Assembly (NCBI GenBank): GCA_011947345.1
Contig: JAAVTG010000565.1
Span: 372,001 to 436,000, forward strand
Length of the DNA: 64,000 nucleotides
Reading direction: 5' to 3'
Source of the DNA: Phytophthora quininea
Taxonomy: Eukaryota; Oomycota; Peronosporomycetes; Peronosporales; Peronosporaceae
A program made the position numbers and the translations under genes. This document shows, piece after piece, positions 33,727 to 43,519 of the stretch. Under the pieces are notes generated by a model that was given only the letters and a program-made list of their open reading frames with translations, was not told the DNA's origin and searched no databases. Position 1 is the stretch's first letter. Each line of letters starts with the position of its first letter.

Positions 33727-35830
33727 ATGGCTGGCAAAGGCAAGGGAAAGCGGCTCACGGACTGCGAGCGCATGCAGATCATCGCCAAGCTGGAGGACCC
33801 GATGTCGTCCGTGTCTCGTGCTGCCTGCGCCAAGGACTACGGCGTGTCGCCCGCCGCCATCAGCAAGCTCATGAAGGTCAGTCACTCAGTCAAGAAACGC
33901 TACTCGGACGCGGGTGACGGCGGCCAGCGGGACAAGCGCCAGCGCGGCGGCTTCTCTAAGAACGTGCGCTTCGAGGACGAGCTGTATCAGTGGATATGCT
34001 CGGTGCGCGCTCGGAAGGTGCCGCTGCTGGTGTCTAACGTGCAGCAGAAGGCCAAGCTTCTGGCAGCCCAGCACGGCATGAACGGGGACTTTAAGGCGTC
34101 CAACGGATGGTACTACCGCTTCTGCGGGCGGTACGGATTGCATCCAGCCATGATGCACGCAGGCACCTCTAGTGGGGTGGGGGCGACTGCGCCAGAGGCG
34201 ACCCAAGAAACAAAGGTTAAATTGGAGGAAAGAAGGTTAAATGAGATCAGGGACAAAGTACGGGAGTTTGGAGAGGAGTTTGTGTACACGGTGAGCGAGG
34301 CGAGGCTGTTTTATCAGCTGCTGCCCAGTCAGATTCGTCCGGGTGAGGTAAATGTTGCTGGTGATGCGAGTGGGTTGGAGAGGAACGGAGGGAGCAAGAC
34401 GGCGAGAGTGCTGGTGTTGGTGTGTACTAATGGAACGGGGTCGCACAAAGTCCCACTGCTGGTGATTGGGAAGGAGGAAGCCCCAGCTTGTCTGTCGGGG
34501 TTGCAATCTGTTGGCGGGATACCGGTAGCTGGTGCTGGGGATGGAGTTGGAATGGGCACGACCTATTACAGTCAACGTGAGGTGTGGTGCGATGATCGCA
34601 CGTTTCAGCATTGGTGTCAACGAGTCTTTTTGCCTGCGGTGCGGCAGCGCACTGCACGACCTGTTCTGCTTATCGCTGAGAATCCTGGTGGCCGAATCAC
34701 CCCGTTTGAAGAAGAGAATGCGTCCACAATATTCCTGCCGTTTCGAACTGCTGGCGGCGTGGGTGAGGTGATTACAAGCCATCAAAACGACCAACCTGCC
34801 AACGCGGGCATGAGCACAAGCGGCGTAGGGTCGTATGTGCAGCTCCAGCCGCTGCATGGTGCAGTGATTCACGATCTTAAACGCCGTTATAAGATTGGTC
34901 TCTTCCAGGAACGTTTGGGCTTTTGGAAAAGACAGACGAAGAGCGATTCCGCCTTATGCAGCTTGCCATGAAGAAACCTGTGGGGAGGGCTGGTGTTGCT
35001 TTTGGACGTTTGCCTCATCTTTTGGACACTATGCGTCTCTTAGATGAAGCGTGGGCAGCAATTCCTGCGGCACTCATTTCCAGCAGCTGGATAAGGTCAA
35101 ACTTGGGAGATACTACTCCTGCATTAGTGCCAATATTGGTGGAGCCAACTGATGCCAATGTGGTGACGGAGCTTTGCTTCTTGGTACGTAACGTAGCTTT
35201 GGTCGAGGACACGGGTAACTTGGGAAGGACTTGCTTCACTGGCTTAATGCTGACGACGATTCGAGCGAGCGAATGCAACAGGAGTTGTTGTACGACATCC
35301 AGCAATTGCTGCAGGAGGAAGAGCAAAACGGCAGTGGCAAAGAATCCGTGAGTGAACAGCCGCAACAACAAGAGCAGCCATTCGATCCACAGCAAGAGCG
35401 CACTGCAGTTGCAGAAACTACTGGCATGCCGACATCATTCGACCTGAGTCAAGCTGGGAATTATGTATATGATACAGACGGCCGACAAGCACCAATGCCA
35501 CCGGTGGATCCGAATACTGTGCTTCGTGAAAAGCGCAAAGCCGTGAATTTTGCGTTGCAGGCACTTTCCGGGGCCGAAGAAATGCTGGACAATCGAGATG
35601 TTGCGGAATTTTTCGGCGAGGATGTTACGATACAAGCCGTAGAAAGTGTATCGCGGGCGTTGCGAAGATTACGTCGTATCCAGAGAGGAAAACGTTCAAC
35701 ACTTGTAGCTACTGCTCTAAGTGCGGCTACCAATGGCGATGGCGTTGGCAGTGAGAGCGCAAGAAGCGCTTTGGCCACGCATGAATATTTTTATGGCGAT
35801 GGTGGCCATGATAATTCCCGCGTGATTTGA
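33727..35830 (+). CDS. Tigger/pogo-type transposase-derived protein (CENP-B-like), probably domesticated
   Basis: An N-terminal psq-type helix-turn-helix (CERMQIIAKLED ... KDYGVSPAAISKLMK) is followed by a CENPB-type DNA-binding domain (FEDELYQWICSVRARKVPLL ... SNGWYYRFCGRYGL) and a DDE-1 superfamily domain. The first catalytic Asp is present (GDASGL, about 34355). The second is Glu (LLIAENPGG, about 34670), and the third is His (QPLHGAVIHDLKRRY, about 34855), so transposition is unlikely. No terminal inverted repeats or TA duplication were found at the edges. The frame is nearly intact over 700 codons, with shifts only near 34915 and 35215, both homopolymer type. A Gln-rich region (about 35330-35400) precedes the conserved tail RDVAEFFGEDVTIQAV. 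Role probably DNA binding. Confidence 0.85.
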
Positions 35831-36009
35831 TCTCGACCGACAACGACTTGAAGGCTCGATCCTCGTATTATTTCGAAACTGTTGACCCTGCACCGAATAA
35901 AGACGGGATTTCTTAAAAACAAAATTGCTGCGCTGGGTTGCAAAGCAAGGAGTGTGGCCGAAGATTGTGTACGAAGTGATATTGCAACAATTTAGCGATG
36001 GCTCGATAA

Positions 36010-37051
36010 TTACAAGATGGAACAGTTGTGCGCTTCCTCGTGCTCATTTGATGCAGCCACATTTTGAACGGTTGAGTTTGCTCCTGGTTGCCACGAGTGA
36101 CGGCGGCCAAAGGGAGGGGCTTTCGATTTGGAACCCTCAAAAGTGGCAGCATAAGCAGCTGCACTATCACCGACAGTGTCGGTGGCAGTGGTAGGCTTTC
36201 CTGCTTCCTTGAAAGTTCCTTCTCGGCGAAACAATGTCACGATTGAGCTTCTCCGACCCCGCAACGGCGCTGCCCCAGCATTCTTGTTCAAGCGTTTACC
36301 AGCTTCCTTGAATTCGAGAGTAAAGTTCTGGGGAAGAGTTGGCTTGATCTCCAACACCCACGTCCAGTACTTATCTTCCTCTCGTCCTGAGTGCGGCAGG
36401 ATTAGCCGAATAGCGGCCATGCAAACAGGACACGCGCTATCACGACACAGCGTAAGCAAATGAGATTTTAAAGTAGTGTTCGACGGGTGCTCACCTCCAG
36501 TCAGCTGACGACGAATAGTCCGCTGTGATACGGTTTGCTTGGATGCACCACGTGCACACACATATGTTGGCAAGGGAAGAACACGGATGTGGGTTTTCCT
36601 CGCCGCAATATACACATAGCGTGTCGCTGGGATACGTGCCGTCTGGGCGTCGCGTAAATGGCTGCAGCTCCTTAAAATCCCGTATAAGCTCCATATAGTT
36701 CTTGGTGAGCTCTTGCTTCTCAATGACTGCCGATTGGGAACGCTGGCGTAAAGCTTTTCCAACTTTTGTCTTCTGTAAATCTGTGCTCAGCTCGTTTTGA
36801 GGAGTGCTGCCAGTCAATATGGTTGTTTCGGATTTGTTAAAGGCATCGTTGAGGTACCCGGCCGAATCCGTGCCGACTTCGTTGGCTGTTTGGAGACCAT
36901 TGTCCTGTGCGAACTCCACAACGGAAGTGGTACCATCGTCTTCTTGTGATGAGCAGTTTAGCTGGTTCTCTTCCTCAGAGGCGGTTGATTGCCGAATATT
37001 GTCATCGGAGGCTGTTGGCACTATAGTAGCAGGGCTGGCACCACGGGGCAT
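36010..37051 (-). CDS. RING-finger protein A with C-terminal CaaX box (CSIL)
   Basis: First of three tandem paralogues. The start MPRGASPATIVPTAS shares the IVPTAS motif with the other two. A central region, DGTYPSDTLCVYCGEENP, begins the C3HC4 RING (about 36590). The last zinc pair CPVC lies after an intron (about 36433-36490, donor GTGAGC). The following helix LPHSGREEDKYWTWVLEIKP is conserved in all three. It ends NCSIL, a CaaX box for prenylation, with X = Leu favouring geranylgeranylation. In the RING the piece that reads FPCQHMC in the paralogues is scrambled here by a one-base shift in CCC and a compensating two-base loss in a GTGTGTG run, so it reads SLANIC. It is probably a membrane-attached E3 ligase. 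Confidence 0.82.
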
Positions 37052-37297
37052 TTTGTCGGAGGCACTTGCTCTTGGGACGAAACTCAAATGGCTTTATGGA
37101 ACATGTCGGCCGAAAAAGTTCTCGTCAATCGAGAATAACTCTTATCTTACGTTGGGATATTTCTGCCGTTGTCAGCCATGTCGACGCTAATCCGGACGCA
37201 CCATCACGCCAATTCAATGCAAAAATATGACCGACTTGCTTTTCAAGCATTTCCGCCGCGAAGTCTCAGCTGGTGGGCTTACGAACCGCCCAATCGA

Positions 37298-38166
37298 TTA
37301 CAGAATCAGACAACTATCTTGTTTGTGTGTTGCCCCCAATTTGTAAGCTGTCATCCTCCTCACCATGGCCGGTGTAGAAGAACTGCGACGGATGGGTGAT
37401 GCTAAACCGTGGTCAGAAATTGCGTGGCGAGTGATAGAGCTGGTAGTTGAAGTTCTGCTTTCAGCCACGGAATTCCCACTTAGTTTCATACCTGTGATTT
37501 TGAAGTCCAGCTTAAACTCCGATGACAGTGCTGGCTCAGTTGCCAAAACCCAATCCCAATAGTCTCTTTCCTCGGTACCAGTATGTGGAAGGATACGGTG
37601 GATGTCAACCTTGCAAATTGGGCAGATGCTAAATACACGAAGCGATCCAAAGTCAACATCACAACAGAGCTAAACACATAGTAGGCAGCAACGTACCATC
37701 GGTCGAACATCGAGAAGTCAGGGGACATGTCGTTCTCTGCTATGCATTTGTTGCAAACACACATGTGCTGACACGGGAAGAACACGCTACTGGGTTTTGC
37801 GCTACTGCAGAGCACACAGGTAACCTTTGCCGAGTATGTGCCGTCCGGGTTGCGCGAAAAGCGTTTGGTATTTCTGAAAGTTGCTGCGATTGCCTTGTAG
37901 TTTTGTACCAGCTTGGAGCTACTGCCTCGTTTGGCTGGCATGCTCAAATGGATGTTCTTCGTCTGGGTGTTTGAGGCCGAATCTGGGTGAAGAGATGAGT
38001 TGCTGGAGTTCGTGGCGTCCGCCTCGGTTTGAAGGGAAGTCTCTGGCCTCACTTGAGTGTGATTCAATGATACCTCAGCGACTGAACTCTTAAGAATGGG
38101 AACGTTTTGGCATGTATCGGACGCTGTGGGAACAATAACCGCGGTCGTGGGGGACCTGCGAGCCAT
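37298..38166 (-). CDS. RING-finger protein B with C-terminal CaaX box (CLIL)
   Basis: Second tandem paralogue. It starts MARRSPTTAVIVPTAS at 38164-38166. The RING is canonical: CVLCSSAKPSSVFFPCQHMC, then VCNKCIAENDMSPDFS, with the last pair in the next exon (IC.VD) after an intron that spans about 37630-37700. The helix DIHRILPHTGTEERDYWDWV follows. The tail is Ser/Arg-rich and ends QDSCLIL with the stop at 37298-37300. As in its neighbours, a Cys four residues from the end with aliphatic residues and Leu predicts geranylgeranylation. Frames on both sides of the intron agree; one base is missing near 37560. The 130-bp spacing to the next copy suggests recent unequal duplication. Substrates unknown. 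Confidence 0.85.
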
Positions 38167-38385
38167 GGTACAGGTGTGCGACGCGCCGATTTTGTCTGAT
38201 GTGGTCAAAGAGAACGAGTGCTAATATTATGCGATGGAGAAAATAACTGTCTACTACAACTCTGATAAGACTGTCACTTCGACGTCCTAGCATCAACAAC
38301 CGAAGGCATTTTACTTCTGTCTGTCAGCAAGCGGTTCTCTGACTTCTGCCTTAGAGTAGTCTATGGCTTGTGCGGGACACGATGC

Positions 38386-39312
38386 TCACAGGATTGAACA
38401 GCCGTCTATTTTACTCGACTCCAGCTGGAAAGTAGATTCTCCCTTCGCATGTTGCGTCCACGTATTGCGGCGACGAATACAAGGTTTGGATCTTTCGTCC
38501 GGTTTTGACTCACTCGGAGGGACTGAAGTTCTCCTCTCGGGGATGGAGTTGTCGCTCAACTTTCTGGCAGCAGTCTTGAAATCCATCTTGAACTGGGAAG
38601 GTACGTATGTCTTGTTGGCGAGAACCCAATTCCAATACTTCATCTCCTCTGAGCCTGTGTGGGAAGGATAATATGAATGTCGATGCTGCAGATTGGACAC
38701 ACACTACGATGGCAAGAGGGTCGTCAAATAATAACCATCAGCAGTAAAGTGGGAAAAGGGAAGCACAGCGTACCATCGGTCGAATACAAGGGAAGAGTCT
38801 GGCGACATGTCGTTCGCGGCGATGCATTCGTTGCAGGCACACATATGCTGGCAAGGGAAAATCACACTCGTGGGCTTTGCTTTCGAGCAAACCACGCAGA
38901 CAGTATCAGGCGGGTACTTGCCGTCAGGACAGCGAGAGTATGGGCGTGTCTTCTTGAAACCCTCCGCCAGCGCCAGATAATTCTTCGTCAGTTTGATATC
39001 TATGTCCTGGGCAATAGCTTGTTGCGGCGAAATGACGCCTTTGCTTTTACCCCGTGAGATGGACATCCTTCGTTGGCGTAGGAGTGGGGACTTCGTTGGC
39101 GACTGGTTCTGGGGTACAGGCAAACTGGAAGCGCTTTCTGGCGCTGTGGTGGGCTCGCTGGCATCTTGAGCTTGAAGATCATTCGCCTTCACCTCGGAGG
39201 TGACTGCGTCGGCACTTCTGCTAAGCTCTTCAATACACTGCTCCAGGCCGAGGCCTTCCGACGCAGTCGGCACAATGGTGGCAGCCGTGGTCGATTTTCG
39301 CGGTCGAGACAT
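38386..39312 (-). CDS. RING-finger protein C with C-terminal CaaX box (CSIL)
   Basis: Third tandem paralogue, start MSRPRKSTTAATIVPTAS at 39310-39312. The linker NYLALAEGFKKTRPYSRCPD matches copies A and B in position. RING: CVVCSKAKPTSVIFPCQHMC, ACNECIAANDMSPDSS, then an intron of about 70 bp (about 38704-38774, donor GTACGC, acceptor CATCGTAG) and VCPICSIDIHIILP. One base must be added near 38668 (CCC) to continue to HTGSEEMKYWNWVLANK. The tail ends KIDGCSIL, stop at 38386-38388. All C3HC4 ligands are present. The gene has the same CaaX design as A and B, so prenylation is a family trait. Copy order and strand are the same throughout. Confidence 0.87.
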
Positions 39313-39639
39313 GGGGCTACCTCGTAGAATTAGAGTTTGGCGATTGGAGTCCACCGCAGTCAACCATGGTACACGCTCTAAAATTAATAGTGCGCTTTCG
39401 TCTCGAAGTCTTACCTTCTCAAGACTTGTAGGCCCTGACACAGGCGACGAAGGAGCTCGACTGATCAAGTGAAAGTGACTCGTCATTTTCTTGACACCCG
39501 CTTCAACGTCAACTTTTACCTTATTTACTACTAAAAATATATACATTCTGGTTTTAGATTCGGGGTTGCTGGCGGGAAGCGACTCGCCGTCAATTCTCGT
39601 TATATGTGACCGTTTGTTCATAAGAACATGTGCGCTAAT
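39313..39639. other. Intergenic region upstream of RING gene C
   Basis: About 330 bp upstream of RING C, AT-rich towards the right. An open frame runs on through it on the minus strand but has no conserved start context or paralogous counterpart. It may hold the promoter. No repeat was seen. Confidence 0.35.
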
Positions 39640-42050
39640 AGACCATCGATTTTATTAGCATCTAAAGAAACTTCAATACTAAATAAATCGTACGAATATA
39701 GCACGATCGCGTGAATGTTGACTATTACACAGAAGACATTCGGAAGACAACTATGTTTCTCGTGAAGTTGCAGCAAACCGGATTGATCGAGATCTTTGTC
39801 GTTATCAGAATGCTGTTGACTAAGAAGATGAAGAACCCACTGAAGATATTCACAATGATGTGAATCGTGATACGTCTGAAAAGAGTTTGGAACGTAGTCA
39901 TGAAGACGAAGAAATTGAATTTGATCCATCTACAAACCGACCAAATATCAATTACATCTCAACGCTTATCTATGGACATCTTGCTACTGCTGTAGCGAGT
40001 CGCTGTCGTGGAAATTATTCCCATTCCACGAATTGACATTTCTCTACTGGACGATGAAATAGCTTCGCTAAAACCATCGAGCAAAGAAAGCAATACAGCA
40101 CCAAGCGTTCCTCAACTTTACCAACAAACTCGTGTCTGCTTGCTTGAAGAAGCATTCCATGATAACGAGTGGACCGATCCAGGTACTGCATCTAATCACG
40201 CTCAAATTGGTGAATCCGTCAAGTCTCTCTATCATTGGGACTAAATAAAAAGCAGCACAATAAGTTTGCAAGTATTGCTAAAAGACTACTGGACCCCTTC
40301 AAAGAGGATCTCTCAACAGACAAAATGTATCGTTTTTAGGCGGACTGCTTGGTGCAGCCAAAGACCGTGTTATTAAAGCTTGCAAGTAATTGCAAAGTTA
40401 CGGAGCTTAAGCGAATGAGTTGGTGCCGTAGCTTTTCAGGGCGTTGCAGCTCAAGCTGTTGATGGTGAAACGATTCACATTTTTTGGATAGGGAATCGAT
40501 GGATTTTGACCTAACAAAAAGTAACCAGCACTCAATGCGATAGATTTGCTCGTTTTGTGAGCGATAGGGTTAAACTACTCATCATTGACGAAGTCTCAAC
40601 TGCAGACGCAAAATGGATTGGAATGATTATTTCTTGACTTAAGAAATTTAACAACCAGCCGGACAAATTCTTCGGGGTATTGATATCCCTTTCGTAGACG
40701 ACTGGTTGCAACAACTTCCAGTTTGTGGCATTCCGGCATTCACTGAAGAATAGCAGAAACCAACGACACGAAGACAAGCCAAAGATTACTTCGATTGTAT
40801 GAAGGAAATAAATGCTTACAGCAATGAAAACAACGTTGTCATACTTGAAGAGAATATGTGCTATCGAACCGATCCGGAGTGGCGAAATATTTCGCCTCAG
40901 TGGAGGACTGGAAACTACACACAAAATGACATCGATCTCGTCAATAAAATCTGTTATAATTCGGACTGGACCCAACGTAGCAATCACATGGATCAGTACT
41001 GCCCGATCAGTGTATCTTCAAACGAATTACGTTACCTGTTCAACGTCGAAGCTACTGAACAATTCTGCCGTCAACACAATCGAATTTTGCACGAATTTCC
41101 AGCAATTCTTACGCGACCCAAAGGACAAATACCAGATGACCAAAAAATACTTGCAGCATCTTCATGATGAAAAAACGAACGGCATTCCCGTGCGGCTGCA
41201 TATAGCCATCGGCGGACCAGTTCAATGCACCCGAAACGTATCTTCAGCGTCCAAACAAGCCAAAAGTTCCCTCTGACATGTTGTCGCCATTTATCTATCT
41301 GCAAATTTTCCTTCACGCACGGCGCGTTGGGGCAAAACGACAACTTGTTTTGGCTTGTCGAATCAAGGGCGTGGTGAGGCGGGTTCGGTTTCTGCGAACC
41401 GAGTGAAAACGAAAGTGAGGCCTACCACTGCAGCATCTTCTCTAACTTGGTCTTGCAACTGACGCGATGGTGCTGATCGTCTCTTCAGTTTCTGATGCTT
41501 CTTGTGCTTCCGGAATAGGAGTATAAATTTCGGATACTTTCACGATCAAATTCGTCGTCAGCAAGATTCTTTTGGAATCATGCGTGTCAAACACATTATC
41601 CCTCCTCAAGTTGTAAATGTGAATCTCAGTGATTTCGAGGACACTCGCTTCATCAGGTCGTTGCCAAACGGAGTTACTCCTGTCCAATTGAAAACTGAAA
41701 ATACGAGTGAAAGTGCAATGCAAAACTCGATCATTCACAATTAACATCCGCCAAGTTCCGCTCGTCTCCGCTTTCGCTTTAACCACGGAAAAGTGTCAAG
41801 AGCTTACCGTGCACAAATTGATATTGGCACCTCTAAGACACCTCACACGGCATTCCCCACGACGAAGCTCATTCTACGTCGCCGTTACACGTAAAAACGA
41901 TGAAACAGCTATATCTCATGGAAATATTGGCACTCTGCGATCTGAACTATTTCAAACCAACAAGCGAAGTACTGGACGAAACCCACCGCGGAGGAGCACT
42001 CAAAAAATCGTTGCAAAATCCTCGCATGGCTTAATTTCATATTTCAGTTA
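39640..42050 (+). mobile_element. Decayed Helitron-type PIF1 helicase
   Basis: Fragments in all three frames line up with the PIF1-like helicase of Helitrons. In order: LNKKQHNKFASIAKRLLDPF (about 40240), a ruined Walker A (FLGGLLGAAKDRVIKA, about 40340), GETIHIF (about 40470), Walker B LLIIDEVST (about 40570), DWLQQLPVCGIPAF (about 40700), then C-terminal motif VI pieces: PLVSAFALTTEKCQELTV (about 41760) and SSFYVAVTR (about 41870). Stops and shifts are frequent and many are not homopolymer errors, so this is true decay. GC is lower than in neighbours. No Rep domain and no terminal CTRR hairpin were found, so the ends are approximate. Confidence 0.7.
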
Positions 42051-42122
42051 CAAAATATTACAATTGAGCAGGCACCAGTCCGACTGGTCCAGTCGTTCCA
42101 AGAGCTGCTACATCCGTCCACC

Positions 42123-43341
42123 ATGGTGCTGATGCGACGCCGCGACAAGCGGCGCGGCAACGAGGCTGAGGAGATCGCCGTGGCCAGCGACTCGTCCATT
42201 GTCGCTAACAAAGGCTTGCGCTCATTGGGCGGCGCGCGCACCGGCCGCTTCGCCGCCGACATGCGCGTGTCTGTGGGAGGTACGGCCGCGCCGACAAGAC
42301 GTGGGGCGTGGACCACCCGTGGCACTCGACGGAGGAAGGAGATCTGTTCAGTCAACTCTGCGCCAAAGACCACATGGAAGAGGGCGAGCTGGCGCACGAA
42401 CAGCAACACGAGGAGCCTGCGCGGGGGCTCAGTCGAGCGCAGCTCAAGAAGCGCAAAGCCAAGCTCAAGAAGCAGGGGCTGTCGGCCAAGCAGGCTGCGG
42501 AGGAAGCTCTGAAGGAGGCTGCACAGGCCCGAGAGAGACACGAGCAGGAGCAATTGCATAAGGAGCAGGAGGAGAGTGAACGGCGACAGGAAGCGAAGAA
42601 AATGAAGCAGGAAAAGAAGCAGAAGCAGGATGAGGAGAAGGACGAGAAAGAGCTGGAAGCGAAGCGAGAGAAGCGCAGGAAGGACAAGCAAAAGAAGAAG
42701 GAAATGAGGCAGCAAGCCATTGCAGAGGCCAAGAAACAGGAACAGGAGCAGCAGGAGGAAGTCAAAGGACGCGAAACGCTCGCGGCTGCGTACGAGGAAA
42801 ATGTCGGTAGCGAGGTGACCACCAAGAGCGGACTGGTGCTGCAGGACCAACGTGTGGGGCAGGGTAAGCTCCCTTTGGTTGGAGAGATGCTGACGGTCAA
42901 GTACAGAGGACGCCTCGGTCGAGACGGACTTGTGTTTGGCAAAGGGATGCTCACCACCACGTACGGCACCGGGTCGGTGATTGCTGGCTGGGAAGAAGGT
43001 ATGGGCACGATGCGTCCGGGAGGTATCCGCCACTTGACGATCCCGTCCGAGTTGGGCTACGGCGAGAGCGGCAAGGGTGACAAGATCCCGCCCAACGCGA
43101 CGCTGCACTTTGAAGTGGAGCTGGTGCGTATCGGCAAGCGCAAACGAGAGACGATCGGCGATGACGACGTGCCACTACCGAGCTCTTTCCAGCGCAAGCG
43201 TATCAAGCAGAAACCCAGCAACAAGACTGAAGATGACGACGGAGAGGACAAGCCAAACTGTCCAAGAGTCAGCTCAAAAAGCGTCGTCGGAACCGCAAGA
43301 AAAACAAAGCCCACGAGGACGAGGACTGGCGAGCTCCGTAG
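42123..43341 (+). CDS. FKBP-type peptidyl-prolyl isomerase with charged coiled-coil N-terminal region
   Basis: A basic N-terminus (MVLMRRRDKRRG, then DKTWGVDHPWHSTEEGDLF) is followed by about 110 residues of Lys/Glu/Gln coiled coil (42420-42770). The FKBP domain spans about 42820-43130: TVKYRGRL, VIAGWEEGMGTMRPGGIR, SELGYGE, IPPNATLHFEVELV. These include the Trp floor and Tyr of the active site. A Lys/Arg-rich tail suggests nucleolar location. As sequenced the last 20 codons are shifted; adding one base near 43256 gives KSQLKKRRRNRKKNKAHEDE and a stop at 43339-43341. Another one-base gap near 42277 (GG) joins the first exon-like frame. It resembles Fpr3/4-type nuclear FKBPs without the nucleoplasmin domain. 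Confidence 0.92.
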
Positions 43342-43519
43342 TAACGAGTCGTAGCGTAGTTTATAGATTCATGGCAAGCAAAGTCACTTGCCGGTCGCTT
43401 CAACATCCGCCTCACACCTCCGCCAGTCATCTGGCATGCCTGTCAAAATCCGCGTCTTCCAATTGGCTGAAAGACTGCCGAAGACGAGTCTGACGTTGCA
43501 CAACCTCTCACTGTCCGCG

